DNA from: Marinicellulosiphila megalodicopiae
Lineage (GTDB): Bacteria; Pseudomonadota; Gammaproteobacteria; Pseudomonadales; Natronospirillaceae
Assembly (NCBI RefSeq): GCF_045862395.1
Contig: NZ_AP023087.1
Span: forward strand, 3,348,001 to 3,412,000
DNA: 64,000 bases
Direction of reading: 5' to 3'
The notes below the pieces were generated by a model, which was not told the origin of the DNA, searched no databases, and worked only from the letters and a program-made list of their open reading frames with translations. A program made the translations under genes and the position numbers. This document shows positions 47,000 through 56,596 of the stretch, one piece after another (within the stretch, counting starts at the first letter, position 1; each line of letters begins with the position of its first letter).

Positions 47000-47527
47000 T
47001 TATAAATCTGCATCCATACAATTAACGATTTCTTTTAAAAGAACCTGACACTTTTCAACATCTTGTTTTTTAACCAAGTGACCGTCTTTTTTATCAGCTG
47101 ATCGATGTACAGATTCGCCACGCAATTTAATGAAGCCATATAACTCTTTACGAACTCTCGCTGGTTCATAATTATTCCATTCCCAAGATTCCGTGATATC
47201 CCGATCAATTATTTGCTCATATAGTTTTTTAACATTATTAGGATTTGGGTTATGAAAGAACCTTAGATCCTTCTCTAATTGTGATTGTACAAATTTAAAG
47301 ATCGTTGATCCCTCTAATAACTTAGAATTATCATATAAGTATTCTCTTATTCGATCCTCTACATAAGTTTCAAATGAAGTAAGTGCCATAACTAAAGAAG
47401 AGCGTTTTAGAACTTCAATTTGATTATCATCTTCTTTGTCTTTTAGAGAATCAAATATTGACATTAATTTTTCCGAATCTTTTATCGACTCATCAAATGC
47501 TATTTTTGAATTAGAACTAGTTTTCAT
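47000..47527 (-). CDS. HEPN-domain protein (RiboL-PSP-HEPN type)
   Basis: This 175-residue all-helical protein has the HEPN ribonuclease motif R-x4-H, seen as RGESVH (about residues 134-139). It also has an early polar helix with SFETYVEDRI (about 51-60), typical of RiboL-PSP-HEPN/MAE_28990-like proteins. HEPN proteins commonly act as RNases or toxins in defence systems. The gene overlaps the 3' end of the ViaA-like gene by 11 bp and lies directly before the CoiA-like gene, so all are translated from one mRNA. Both catalytic residues are present, so RNase activity is plausible. Regulation by the RavA/ViaA-like pair is inference. Confidence 0.75.
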   Translation of the reverse strand: MKTSSNSKIAFDESIKDSEKLMSIFDSLKDKEDDNQIEVLKRSSLVMALTSFETYVEDRIREYLYDNSKLLEGSTIFKFVQSQLEKDLRFFHNPNPNNVKKLYEQIIDRDITESWEWNNYEPARVRKELYGFIKLRGESVHRSADKKDGHLVKKQDVEKCQVLLKEIVNCMDADL

Positions 47528-49088
47528 TGCTTTTCTCTTGTATTAAATCTAACCATTGATCAAAGTGATGTAATGGGTCACAAACAGCTTTCATAGCTGA
47601 TGCGTTATTACCAACTATTACCCCTTGAACCGACAAACCTTTTTCTTTTTTATAACGACGAATCTTACTTATCAGATTACTATCATTTGGGAACTCGCCA
47701 TCACTCACAAGCAATAGGTCGGCGTTTACCCACTTTTTATTCTTTGTTTTCTCAAGCGCCTTATTTAATGGGCCAACAACATCTGTACCACCAGAGAATG
47801 ACATGCATAAAAATGATATCAGATCATCTAAGTTATGTTTATCAAATTTCAATTCAAACTCTGCCACATCACCTGGGCCACTAAACGTGTACACATAACA
47901 GTGCCTTTTTGCTTTGGTGCATGTAATCAAACACTGCAATACAATGGCTTTGGCAATACTTTCAGGGTTACCTTGCATTGAACCTGATGTATCTAAACAT
48001 ATCAATATTGGGCCTTGATTCAGCTTTTTTTGTTGTTTTTTAGAGCCTGCTTCTTCTATTTTTTCTTCTACTTCGATTTTTTCAATCTCAGTACCTTGAA
48101 CGGCATAGGTTACTAACGCCTCTTCAGCTCTTTTGACATGCCATAGCTTTTTAAGTGTTGGATTGGTTAATAACATTAACTCTTGAGGTAACATCCTTTG
48201 AATATTACCACTTCGTGTAATACCATTTATCTCTTCAGGTACAAAAGGAGAGCTTATCGGTTTATCAATTAACCTAATTTTAATTAAGGTTTCGCAAATT
48301 TGAACTAATCTTGATTCTTCAGATATTTTAGCTCGACCCAAAGATTGAATTACTTTTTTAAGGTCAGGAATATTCTTAATAAACTCTTGTAGCTTTACAA
48401 TATTCATCCAACCATGACTTTGAAAGAAACCCCTAGATAAATCCCAGCCAATACTTGTAATTATTTTCATGTCACTAAAAAACAATGAAATTTCATTCCA
48501 AATTTCTATTTTCTCACTCCATTGTATTGAAACCAATGAATTTGAAGTGCCACTTAATTTGTTCCAAGCTTTTATTGAGGCCTGTTCAGAGATTATGGAG
48601 AGTTCTTTCTCTGTTAATTTAATGGTCTTCTTTTTTTTGTTTTTAGTTTTTTCACTGGTATTGTCAGATTGTTTAGATTTATTCTCTAATTGATTTTTCT
48701 CTGCTATTTTTGTCTCGACTAATTTCTGCGATAAATATTGAGGCTGTAACCCCTCTAAAGCATTCAGCATATCAATTATTACTGCATCAACAATTTGTTC
48801 ATTATCAAAACAATATTCTAATAAACCAGTATTAGTTAATTGTGTTTGGAAATTTTTCATTACAGGTTCAGGTAACCAACCTGTGTTAAGCATATTTTCT
48901 ATATTACCAGTAAGTAATGATTGTCGAATTTTGGACACTGCATTAGTACGTTGATTTAATTCACCAATAGAGTTAGTTATTACAGCAGGTAACAATGTTG
49001 AAGGTAATTGATTAAAATCCACTATTTTTTCTAAGAATTGAGATTCTAACCTATTAGCTAAAGTGGTTTTATTTTGCATAATATCCAC
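47517..49088 (-). CDS. viaA: ViaA-like VWA-domain protein
   Basis: The 523-residue protein carries a C-terminal von Willebrand factor A domain. Its metal-ion-dependent adhesion site is seen as DTSGSM (about residues 364-369), with a later Thr in SGGTDVVG and SDGEF. The N-terminal half is helical and has a charged Lys/Glu/Ser-rich linker (about 145-165). Overall layout and length resemble E. coli ViaA (about 480 residues), the partner of RavA. The gene begins 6 bp after the RavA-type gene and overlaps the HEPN gene by 11 bp. In this setting the VWA protein probably couples the MoxR ATPase to a target or effector. A highly charged insert before the VWA domain (EIEKIEVEEKIEEAGSKK) is unlike classical ViaA. 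Confidence 0.8.
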   Translation of the reverse strand: MDIMQNKTTLANRLESQFLEKIVDFNQLPSTLLPAVITNSIGELNQRTNAVSKIRQSLLTGNIENMLNTGWLPEPVMKNFQTQLTNTGLLEYCFDNEQIVDAVIIDMLNALEGLQPQYLSQKLVETKIAEKNQLENKSKQSDNTSEKTKNKKKKTIKLTEKELSIISEQASIKAWNKLSGTSNSLVSIQWSEKIEIWNEISLFFSDMKIITSIGWDLSRGFFQSHGWMNIVKLQEFIKNIPDLKKVIQSLGRAKISEESRLVQICETLIKIRLIDKPISSPFVPEEINGITRSGNIQRMLPQELMLLTNPTLKKLWHVKRAEEALVTYAVQGTEIEKIEVEEKIEEAGSKKQQKKLNQGPILICLDTSGSMQGNPESIAKAIVLQCLITCTKAKRHCYVYTFSGPGDVAEFELKFDKHNLDDLISFLCMSFSGGTDVVGPLNKALEKTKNKKWVNADLLLVSDGEFPNDSNLISKIRRYKKEKGLSVQGVIVGNNASAMKAVCDPLHHFDQWLDLIQEKSNEN

Positions 49089-49094
49089 CTTAAA

Positions 49095-50573
49095 TCATGA
49101 CTCTATTGCATTTATTGATGCTTCAATATCAATTTCTAAAGGTAGTTTTTCATAACCTTCAACTAAAGCATCACTTCTTTTCAATAATTGATTTACATCA
49201 TCTATAGCATTCTGCAAACCGTTATTAGCTACCTCAATTAACGAATTATCAATCCAGATATTCGATTCAAGATTGTTACTAACATTTTTAGCTTCAAAGC
49301 TTAAATTATTCAATAAAACTGTTACTTCATTTTTTAAAGTAGTAACAGCAGTAACACGACCTTCAATGTGAGCTTTTGAATATGTTCTATCGAAATATAA
49401 TGGTTCATAATTAACCATTTCTTTAATTTCTTCATTACCATATTCACTAGTCGTTTCTCTTCCATGATAATCTTTATACAATTGCTCTCCGCGGGAGTTT
49501 TTCTTAAGTAATTTTTCTTTAGATTTTGTTGTATTTGTCCCATCAGGTTTTAAATATAATAACTTACCATTCTTATCTTTTAAGTGTTCACTGCCAACAC
49601 TTTCAGTTATCAATTGTTCTTCCCAAACAACTATTTGAGAAACGAGCTGGCTAGGATTAAATTCACCTGAATAACAAATCTTACTTTCAAATAATTCATT
49701 TAACTCATTATACTGTTCAGGTTTCTGCCATAAACAATGAGGGATTAACCAGCCATCGTAAATACTTACTTCTGTTTGTTCATTACTAATTGCTGCAACT
49801 TTCAACAATTTAATAATTTTTCGCCATCTTCTATCAGACACATAAATATCACTGGCATTTAGATGTGCTCTATATTCTCTACATAAATCCAATATGGATG
49901 AGCTTAATTTAACTTGCTCTGCACCTTCTTGAATGTCCTTTAAATCGTTTTGGTTTAATTTATTATCTAAACTAGGTTTGCACTTAATGGAACCTGATGT
50001 AAGTAAAGTTTCAAATGCATCATCACTAATTGGATTGACATAACTTCTTAATAAAAAACGATCGTATAACGCGGCTAATTCTTCGCCTTCTGGAAGCTCG
50101 TTACTCGCTGCTACGATAGATACAAGTGGAATATCAATACGCTGACTACCATTGTCGAACTGACGCTCATTCAATACTGTCAATAGACTATTTAAGATTG
50201 CACTGTTTGCTTTAAATATTTCATCTATAAACGCCACAGTACAGCTTGGTAAGTATCCTTGAGTTAAACGCTTGTATTGATCTTCCTCTAAGGCTTTTAT
50301 TGAAAGAGGGCCAAACAATTCTTCAGGTACTGAAAATCGTGTTAATAATCTCTCGAAATAGTTTGCTTCAAAAAAAGCAGATTTTAAACGTTTTGCCAAT
50401 TCACTTTTTGCAGTGCCCGGTGGGCCTAATAATAGAAGGTGTTCACCTGATATTGCTGAAAGTAGTAATAATTTAACTTGTTGTTCACGCTCAAGTAGAC
50501 CTTCTTGTAGGTCTTCTATTAAGTGACTTAGCTTTTCTTTACGTGTCGTGGTTACTGCTAATTCTTTACTCAT
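49095..50573 (-). CDS. ravA: RavA-type MoxR AAA+ ATPase
   Basis: The 492-residue ATPase shows Walker A GPPGTAKS (about residues 51-58), the RavA-type block LLTRFSVPEELFGPLSIKAL, Walker B AFIDEIFK (about 113-120), and sensor/arginine elements in VAASNELPEGEELAALYDRFLLR. The C-terminal 200 residues are divergent and helical. E. coli RavA has 498 residues and the same core blocks. An AGGA ribosome site lies about 8 bases before the ATG. It heads the four-gene unit RavA, ViaA, HEPN, CoiA-like. MoxR/VWA pairs act as remodelling chaperones, and linkage to a HEPN RNase in a restriction island suggests a defence role rather than the classical respiratory role. Confidence 0.85.
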   Translation of the reverse strand: MSKELAVTTTRKEKLSHLIEDLQEGLLEREQQVKLLLLSAISGEHLLLLGPPGTAKSELAKRLKSAFFEANYFERLLTRFSVPEELFGPLSIKALEEDQYKRLTQGYLPSCTVAFIDEIFKANSAILNSLLTVLNERQFDNGSQRIDIPLVSIVAASNELPEGEELAALYDRFLLRSYVNPISDDAFETLLTSGSIKCKPSLDNKLNQNDLKDIQEGAEQVKLSSSILDLCREYRAHLNASDIYVSDRRWRKIIKLLKVAAISNEQTEVSIYDGWLIPHCLWQKPEQYNELNELFESKICYSGEFNPSQLVSQIVVWEEQLITESVGSEHLKDKNGKLLYLKPDGTNTTKSKEKLLKKNSRGEQLYKDYHGRETTSEYGNEEIKEMVNYEPLYFDRTYSKAHIEGRVTAVTTLKNEVTVLLNNLSFEAKNVSNNLESNIWIDNSLIEVANNGLQNAIDDVNQLLKRSDALVEGYEKLPLEIDIEASINAIES

Positions 50574-50760
50574 TTTACTTGTCCTATATTTATTGAGGAA
50601 AACCTCATTATATTATTTATTTTTAACTTATAGCACGCCTTGTGCCAGCATCGGAATATTTAGTTAAACCTTTGATTTATATACATAGATTACAACTATG
50701 GAGTAAATTCACCTCGGTCAGGTTTAAAAATAATAAGTTATTTTATGCTTATATAAAAAT
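50574..50760. promoter_or_regulatory. Promoter region of the RavA-ViaA-HEPN-CoiA unit
   Basis: This 187-bp gap is the only sizeable non-coding space in the island between the hsdM-to-PIN gene train and the RavA unit, so the RavA promoter probably lies here. A small stem-loop, TGAGGAAAACCTCA (50594-50607), sits about 20 bp before the ribosome site and would be in the leader RNA. No -35/-10 pair was fixed with confidence. Confidence 0.35.
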
Positions 50761-51888
50761 TCATATATTTATAGTAATTTTCGTATTTTTAGTGTGACCT
50801 GGCCAATTAAGTTCCAATAGATCGTTCATTCTTTCATCGTTCCAATCAATGTATTTAGTGATGAACTCTTCTGATGTACAAATAATACATGGCTTATTTA
50901 TCTTTTTTGACTTAAATATTGCATTACCCTTTTGTAAAAAACCTTTGTCGTTACTAATAATAAAATCACAATTATATGCCTTCGAAATATGGTAGCCATC
51001 GTATTTTGAAGCTCTAAATCCATCATACTTTTTATTGATTTGATCATACTTATCTCTACAGTAATCGACTGAGTTTAACAAATTATAAAGCATGACAATT
51101 CTATTCTCTGTATTCATGCCTTTTTTAAATGTATCTTCTTGAATTGCTTCTAATTCATCAAATGATAATTTTTCGATCAAATAATCAACTACTTCACTCT
51201 CTTCTTTTAAATGTAGATCAGGGACTTTAACTTTATTTTCTTCGCGCATTTCTTTACTTGTGAAGTTAACCGAATCAATTTTTTCAAACATTTCGGGTTT
51301 CATATTTTTTATTTGCGAATCTATTTCGTTACTAATACTTTGCCGAATCATTTCTACATCTAATAATTCATTATATTCATTCGGTTTTTCAAAAAAGGAA
51401 TCGACAGTACTCAATTGCATTTCTTTTGCTTTTTCTAATAAACTTAATAAGTTATTCATGACTGGATCTAAAGTATTTAACCCCATCAGCCCCCTCATTG
51501 ATTGATCCATTACATCAGCAATATCATCAAATCCGGATCTAGTATTATCTTGTTTATTTTGTAAAAAGTTGTTCCATCTACGCCTTACAGAGTCCTCATT
51601 GTATATTAATTCTGCATCTAGAAATTTGGCATTAAATGAATCCAATAATTCAATATGCTCTTCTTTGAACCCTTCTTGCTTTACTTTATCTTTGAGTTCA
51701 ATCTGATCTATTTCTTCTAAATGAATATGAGAATAACAAACATCTACTTCTTTATATTTTAGAAATTCATTCAGAATTTTTAAGCTTATAGCTCGTCTAA
51801 TATCTTTAACTTCGTTAAGATTTTGATTTAGTTTTCTAGGCCTAAGTTCTGTGAGTACATTCTGATCTAAGTATATTTTCATCCCCAA
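50761..51888 (-). CDS. PIN-like nuclease linked to McrBC
   Basis: The 375-residue product begins with YLDQNVLTEL, the first-acidic-residue motif of PIN-like domains. It ends with DGYHISKAYNCDFIISNDKGF (about residues 300-320), where PIN domains carry their later aspartates. A long helical insert (about 50-290) separates the two halves, which is unusual. The gene starts directly after the mcrC stop with no gap, so it belongs to the same unit as McrB and McrC. PIN-like proteins are usually metal-dependent RNases. A role as an extra effector of the McrBC system is inferred from position. No signal peptide is seen. Confidence 0.65.
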   Translation of the reverse strand: MGMKIYLDQNVLTELRPRKLNQNLNEVKDIRRAISLKILNEFLKYKEVDVCYSHIHLEEIDQIELKDKVKQEGFKEEHIELLDSFNAKFLDAELIYNEDSVRRRWNNFLQNKQDNTRSGFDDIADVMDQSMRGLMGLNTLDPVMNNLLSLLEKAKEMQLSTVDSFFEKPNEYNELLDVEMIRQSISNEIDSQIKNMKPEMFEKIDSVNFTSKEMREENKVKVPDLHLKEESEVVDYLIEKLSFDELEAIQEDTFKKGMNTENRIVMLYNLLNSVDYCRDKYDQINKKYDGFRASKYDGYHISKAYNCDFIISNDKGFLQKGNAIFKSKKINKPCIICTSEEFITKYIDWNDERMNDLLELNWPGHTKNTKITINI

Positions 51889-53229
51889 TTAACACCTTGT
51901 TGTTATCCATTTTTCATCAATATGCGAAAGATCGATTCTATTTTGACAGGTTTTGCTAACATCAAACGGTGCAATCCAAAGCCTTAACTTTTCTTCATTA
52001 TCAAAATAAAAACTTTTCTCAATAGGATTTTCAAAATCTTCATGTTTTGGGTAGATTAATATCAGGTTACCTTCACCATTTAAATACTTATGGCCATAGG
52101 CGAACATTTGGTAAAAATCTGATTGTGATAGTCCATATTTATTTTTCGAGTCGTTTTCGTTGATCATTTTCCATTTTGTATCCAATACACATACATTATC
52201 ATTTTTTCTTCCTGCTTTAATAGATTGAATCATTAAATCGGGTTTTAATTGGAATAGATCTTTATCCTTATGAATCACTAAATATTCTGAACTTGCTTGT
52301 GTTTTTAGGTTAAATCCATCCATCATTTGTTTTTTAAGTGTACTAGCAACAAAACTTTCAAATACAGCTTCCATTGGGAACAACAATGAAAAGGCTTTGT
52401 TTTTACCTTGCATGGTTAAGGGGGAGAATCCTTCTAGTATTAATCGCGCCCATGCTAGTGGTGATTCATAGTAGTTCATTGCTCGGTCAAGCTTTATGCT
52501 TGAGAAGTCTTGTTTGATGTTTTTGCTTTCAGGTATTTCTGCAAAGGCGAATAACAACTCTTGGGTCATTTTTTGATTGTTAGCACTTCGGCTATATTTG
52601 CTGACTTTTTTTAATGCGCTATGAACCAAACGGTTAACTGGGCGGTCGTGTAGGTATTCGTCGTATTCTATATAGAATTTATGTTTGTTGATGAAGTTAT
52701 GCTGTATTTGTTTTCCTAGCAGTAGCTTACCTTTTAAGAAGCCTACGTTGTCTTCTTTTCGTTTGTAATCACTGCGTAAACCTCGCTTAACCAATGTATT
52801 AACTGCACCTAGAAACTGGCTTATAAATACCTCTAACAGCGGCATTTTGTTTTTTGATAGATTCGCATTTTGGGTTTGTAGGTGTCTGAATTGTTTTAAT
52901 GCTTTTAACATCATCAATAAGGAGTCACGAGAGGCTTGTTTGCCTTCTTCTTTTGATTGATGTTTAGCGACCTTGGGTAATACTTCTACTTGAGTACCAT
53001 CGGGTGTGAATATCACACCCGCATAGTTTTTGACCTGTAATACTTCACAGCTATCTAACTGCCTAATGCGTAAAAATCGACTTTCCGATTCATCGCATAA
53101 ACATAGGTTCTTTAAGTATTGATAGGCTGATTTAGATATCTCTTCAATCACGTTAGAGGATTTTGCCTTTTCTCCACAACCTAGATAACCAAATTCAAAT
53201 ACTGTTTTTTGCTCTTTGACCAATAACAT
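51889..53229 (-). CDS. mcrC: McrC, nuclease subunit of McrBC restriction system
   Basis: The 446-residue protein matches the McrC family. An N-terminal beta-rich part includes GVIFTPDGTQVEVLPK (about residues 70-85), and a helical middle contains YDEYLHDRPVNRLVHSAL. A PD-(D/E)XK nuclease end has LKPDLMI (about 331) and VLDTKWK (about 350), then QMFAYGHKY. McrC joins the McrB motor ring and cuts methylated DNA. Its ATG overlaps the mcrB stop by one base (TAATG-type junction). The catalytic Asp and Asp-x-Lys are all present, so the nuclease should be active. The PIN-like gene follows immediately. Confidence 0.92.
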   Translation of the reverse strand: MLLVKEQKTVFEFGYLGCGEKAKSSNVIEEISKSAYQYLKNLCLCDESESRFLRIRQLDSCEVLQVKNYAGVIFTPDGTQVEVLPKVAKHQSKEEGKQASRDSLLMMLKALKQFRHLQTQNANLSKNKMPLLEVFISQFLGAVNTLVKRGLRSDYKRKEDNVGFLKGKLLLGKQIQHNFINKHKFYIEYDEYLHDRPVNRLVHSALKKVSKYSRSANNQKMTQELLFAFAEIPESKNIKQDFSSIKLDRAMNYYESPLAWARLILEGFSPLTMQGKNKAFSLLFPMEAVFESFVASTLKKQMMDGFNLKTQASSEYLVIHKDKDLFQLKPDLMIQSIKAGRKNDNVCVLDTKWKMINENDSKNKYGLSQSDFYQMFAYGHKYLNGEGNLILIYPKHEDFENPIEKSFYFDNEEKLRLWIAPFDVSKTCQNRIDLSHIDEKWITTRC

Positions 53230-55673
53230 TAGTTTGATGCTTCATTTTTTAAATCTGAGTCTTTCTTTTCTTTTGGCAAAACATTAGTGTCATATATTGC
53301 TTGATAAGCAATTTTTTCATGCCATGCAGAATTTTCATCGTCAAAGTCGGCTAGTTTATAAGTGGTTGTTTTGTCCTCATAAGTTTCTAAACAATGATTC
53401 TTACCAAAAATATCACTGTATTTATACGTTTGTGTTTTCACGAATTCATACTGACTTAAAAGACTAGACTCTTTATGATTATCACCCAACACCAATCGAA
53501 TTTTATTCCAATCTTCAAAGAAGTATTCTTCTAATAATGGGATTATTTTATTTTTGAAAACATTTTGAAGTTTAATAAACGCTTCCTTTTGATTCTGATC
53601 CTTACCATTCATTTTTTCAACAACAGGCATAAAGAACGCATGACCCAGTGTATGCTCACGATCATAAAGTACTTCAATTCGTTTATTTATTGCTTCAAGC
53701 ATTTTATCTAGTTCAATGCCATTCACAATTTTTCCTGAAAATAACTCAGGTTGTGGCATCATCTCGACAAAATCAAAACGACGACGTAATGCGGTATCCA
53801 TCATAGCCAATGAACGATCCGCGGTGTTCATAGTGCCAATAATGTAAAGATTATCAGGTACTGAAAATGGTTCGTTTGAATAGGGTAATACTAATTCAAC
53901 GCTTTCTGGTTGGCCTTTGCGCTTAGAGGGTTCAAGTAATGTGATTAGCTCACCGAATATCTTTGAGATATTACCACGGTTGATTTCGTCGATAATTAAT
54001 ACGAAATTTTCCCTTTTTAATTCAGTATTAGAATCGTCGGTAATTAATTGTTTTAAAAATTTGATTAGAGCTTGGTAATAACCACTTAAACCACCTTTTA
54101 ATTCACGCTCTTGATTGAAAATAGATTTTAAAGTTGACACTTTTAGCGAATGAGTAGATTTTCCAACTTTTTTATCAAATCGAATCGTTTCGTTATTAAT
54201 GTCATAAATATTAATAAACGATTTTCCAGACACAGTAGGTACTTTTATTCCATTTTCTGAATCTTCTAATTGTTCAAGAAATTCATCCCAGCACATGTCA
54301 AAATTATCTGAATTTTTAACTGTCTTTGACTGACTGAACATTTTTGCTTTATCACAAATTTGCTTAAACACACCGGGCATTACATCATAACTAATTTGCC
54401 CACCTTCAGTTTGTGCACTTAATCCCTCTACAAATTGTTCGTAACCATAACTTTGATGAAAAGTCACAAAACGAATTCTGCCATCTGAAACTAACTCGTC
54501 GTATTTTTGTTTTATTTGATTACGGGTAGCATTATGTAAATCAAAAGTGGGTTCTGCAGCTTGTACAGCAGTGTCAATTGAATGGTATGTTTTACCTGTT
54601 CCTGGTGGGCCGTATAGGATTTGGTTGAGTGGCGAATTTTTCATCGAATGAATACCATTATTATTTTTAGTTTCAGAATCAATTAAGTTATCAGTTGATT
54701 CTTCATTTGTTATTTTTAACTTTTCATATAAATACCAAATAAAAGTATTAACTAATATTGGATCATTATTGGGTACACCATGTTCAGTTAACTCTCTCTT
54801 TAATGCTATATTTCTATCTATCCAATTACTTGATTGAGGAATATTTAATGAATAGCTATGATTTAGTTCATCAATAAATTTTCCCAATGCATCGTTATTT
54901 AATATTGTTGAAATTTCATCTGGATTTATTGCTGAAAAAACCCTGTTAATTACACTTCTTTTTATAGTTGTAAATTTACTGTCTTTTTTAGCTTGATTTG
55001 CCCATTTGTAAACATAACTTAAAGTTTCCGTTGTAGGTAACTCTAATATTCTTTTAGTAATATCAGGGAGTTCTGGCAATAATTTATTGTATTCTTTTTC
55101 ACTTAAACTACCGGGGCTGACTGAAGAGACTCCGTTTTTAACTGTTTTCCATAAATTCTTTATAAACGGTAGGTCAAATTCTTCAGGCTGATTATTCTTA
55201 TATTTTAAAACTTGTTCATAAACCTGATTATATTGTTTAATCCACTCTGAACTTGGGTTTTTTATATAAATTTCAAATAGTTCAATAAGACTTAAATCAT
55301 CATTAACTTTATCAATTTTATATCCATATTTATCAACATAATTAATAAAAATATCAATATTATTTTTGCTCCATTGATTTGATACTAATACTTTATCTCC
55401 GCCATTGGTAGTTAAAATATCATCCGAATTTTCAAAAAATCGTTTTTTTGCATCATTACTATTGGTTTTTCTTATTTTATGCTGATCTTGGGAAATGAGA
55501 CATTCATTATTAGAAAGCTTCTTTTTTGAAAACTCATTTAGTATCTCTTCTAATTTTGGATTATTATCTTCAATGTACTTCCTAATTACAGCTAAAACCA
55601 ATTGACCTTTACCATACACTGCATTATTAAACTTATATTTTGAATTATCTTTACTATTAGATTGGTTTTTCAT
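53229..55673 (-). CDS. mcrB: McrB, AAA+ GTPase motor of McrBC
   Basis: The 814-residue protein has the McrB AAA+ core in its second half: Walker A YGPPGTGKTY (about residues 351-360), Walker B LIIDEINRGN (about 560), the McrB signature GTMNTADRSLAMMD (about 614) and RRRFDF. The first 110 residues hold a winged-helix-like unit (YGKGQLVLAVIRKYIED and VSNQWSKNNIDIFINYVDKYGY) often found fused to McrB-like or restriction proteins. A further helical region follows before the motor. This N-terminus presumably reads the modified DNA and differs from the E. coli McrB DNA-binding domain, so the target may differ. A 14-bp gap separates it from the upstream gene, and mcrC overlaps its stop by one base. 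Confidence 0.93.
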   Translation of the reverse strand: MKNQSNSKDNSKYKFNNAVYGKGQLVLAVIRKYIEDNNPKLEEILNEFSKKKLSNNECLISQDQHKIRKTNSNDAKKRFFENSDDILTTNGGDKVLVSNQWSKNNIDIFINYVDKYGYKIDKVNDDLSLIELFEIYIKNPSSEWIKQYNQVYEQVLKYKNNQPEEFDLPFIKNLWKTVKNGVSSVSPGSLSEKEYNKLLPELPDITKRILELPTTETLSYVYKWANQAKKDSKFTTIKRSVINRVFSAINPDEISTILNNDALGKFIDELNHSYSLNIPQSSNWIDRNIALKRELTEHGVPNNDPILVNTFIWYLYEKLKITNEESTDNLIDSETKNNNGIHSMKNSPLNQILYGPPGTGKTYHSIDTAVQAAEPTFDLHNATRNQIKQKYDELVSDGRIRFVTFHQSYGYEQFVEGLSAQTEGGQISYDVMPGVFKQICDKAKMFSQSKTVKNSDNFDMCWDEFLEQLEDSENGIKVPTVSGKSFINIYDINNETIRFDKKVGKSTHSLKVSTLKSIFNQERELKGGLSGYYQALIKFLKQLITDDSNTELKRENFVLIIDEINRGNISKIFGELITLLEPSKRKGQPESVELVLPYSNEPFSVPDNLYIIGTMNTADRSLAMMDTALRRRFDFVEMMPQPELFSGKIVNGIELDKMLEAINKRIEVLYDREHTLGHAFFMPVVEKMNGKDQNQKEAFIKLQNVFKNKIIPLLEEYFFEDWNKIRLVLGDNHKESSLLSQYEFVKTQTYKYSDIFGKNHCLETYEDKTTTYKLADFDDENSAWHEKIAYQAIYDTNVLPKEKKDSDLKNEASN

Positions 55674-55687
55674 TTTTATTCCTGGTT

Positions 55688-56596
55688 TTATATATTTGTA
55701 GTTGATCGAGAAACCACTTCAAAAGTATTATTTTCTACAAATTGATCCCATTTTTTATAAAAAATTTCACTTTTCAATAATACAGCATCATCAGTTTTGA
55801 ACTCCTCACCTTTAATGCCTATACCATGCCCTAACATAACACCTCCATGTTCAGTTAATACACACCTATTATGAAATTCATCACTATTATCATTCTCAGT
55901 TAATTCATAAACATCTATAGTAAAATTTTCAACACATTCACTAAGACCTTTAATAATTTCATCGCTTACGTAGTCTGCGTTTGGGTTATCTCCCTTTTTA
56001 CTTTTTTGAAAATAAACAATTACTTTAGGTAATTCGTTATTAATCCTACCCATTTTAATATCATTAATAAGTATCTGGATTTGTTTAATGAAATCTGAAG
56101 TCCAGCCATATGGATCTATAATTACTATTTTCTTAGTTGATAAACTAAATAAATTTGAAATTACAGATGAAATCCCATCACTTGTTCTTTGTATACTTTT
56201 CTGATCTTTATGATGCCATAAGCTTTCTAGATCATACATTGAACTTAAAGTGACGCTTCTTTGAATCCCTAATGAGGTATTAGTTAGAACAACACCAAAG
56301 GGTTTTTGGTTACTTTCATGTACCACTTTTTTTACCCAATCTTTTTCATTTGAACAATTACCGCTTCGTAAAACTAATGATTTAATTAAATAATTCACCA
56401 TTTCAATATAACGTTTGTTTTCATCTGGTCCATTTTCTAATAAATATGTTCTTAATTTATTAGGTTTCCCTTTAGGGAAACTGCTGAAAATTCTAGGGCT
56501 ACCTAATCCATATTTATCAAAAAACTCACGAAAATCTCTTGTATTCTTAGACCATTCAATAATTATTTCAGGTTCAATTGCATATTCATAAATCAT
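55688..56596 (-). CDS. Putative PLD-like effector paired with an AAA15 ATPase
   Basis: The 302-residue protein has an N-terminal helical part and a C-terminal half with KKIVIIDPYGW (about residues 155-165) and DEFHNRCVLTEHGGVMLGHGIG (about 243-264). The His-x-Arg followed by Gly-Gly and a GHG loop recalls the phospholipase-D superfamily HKD half-site in a divergent form; the classical Lys is replaced by Arg. Such divergent PLD-like domains act as nucleases in several defence systems. Its start overlaps the stop of the upstream ATPase gene by one base, which marks the two as a unit. The family assignment is tentative and I do not know a named system with this pair. Confidence 0.55.
   Translation of the reverse strand: MIYEYAIEPEIIIEWSKNTRDFREFFDKYGLGSPRIFSSFPKGKPNKLRTYLLENGPDENKRYIEMVNYLIKSLVLRSGNCSNEKDWVKKVVHESNQKPFGVVLTNTSLGIQRSVTLSSMYDLESLWHHKDQKSIQRTSDGISSVISNLFSLSTKKIVIIDPYGWTSDFIKQIQILINDIKMGRINNELPKVIVYFQKSKKGDNPNADYVSDEIIKGLSECVENFTIDVYELTENDNSDEFHNRCVLTEHGGVMLGHGIGIKGEEFKTDDAVLLKSEIFYKKWDQFVENNTFEVVSRSTTNI

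Noticed and set aside
47600..47884. Plus-strand 94-codon frame in the ViaA-like gene
   Set aside because: Antisense to the VWA domain, Tyr/Leu/His-rich, no ribosome site; a shadow of the real gene.
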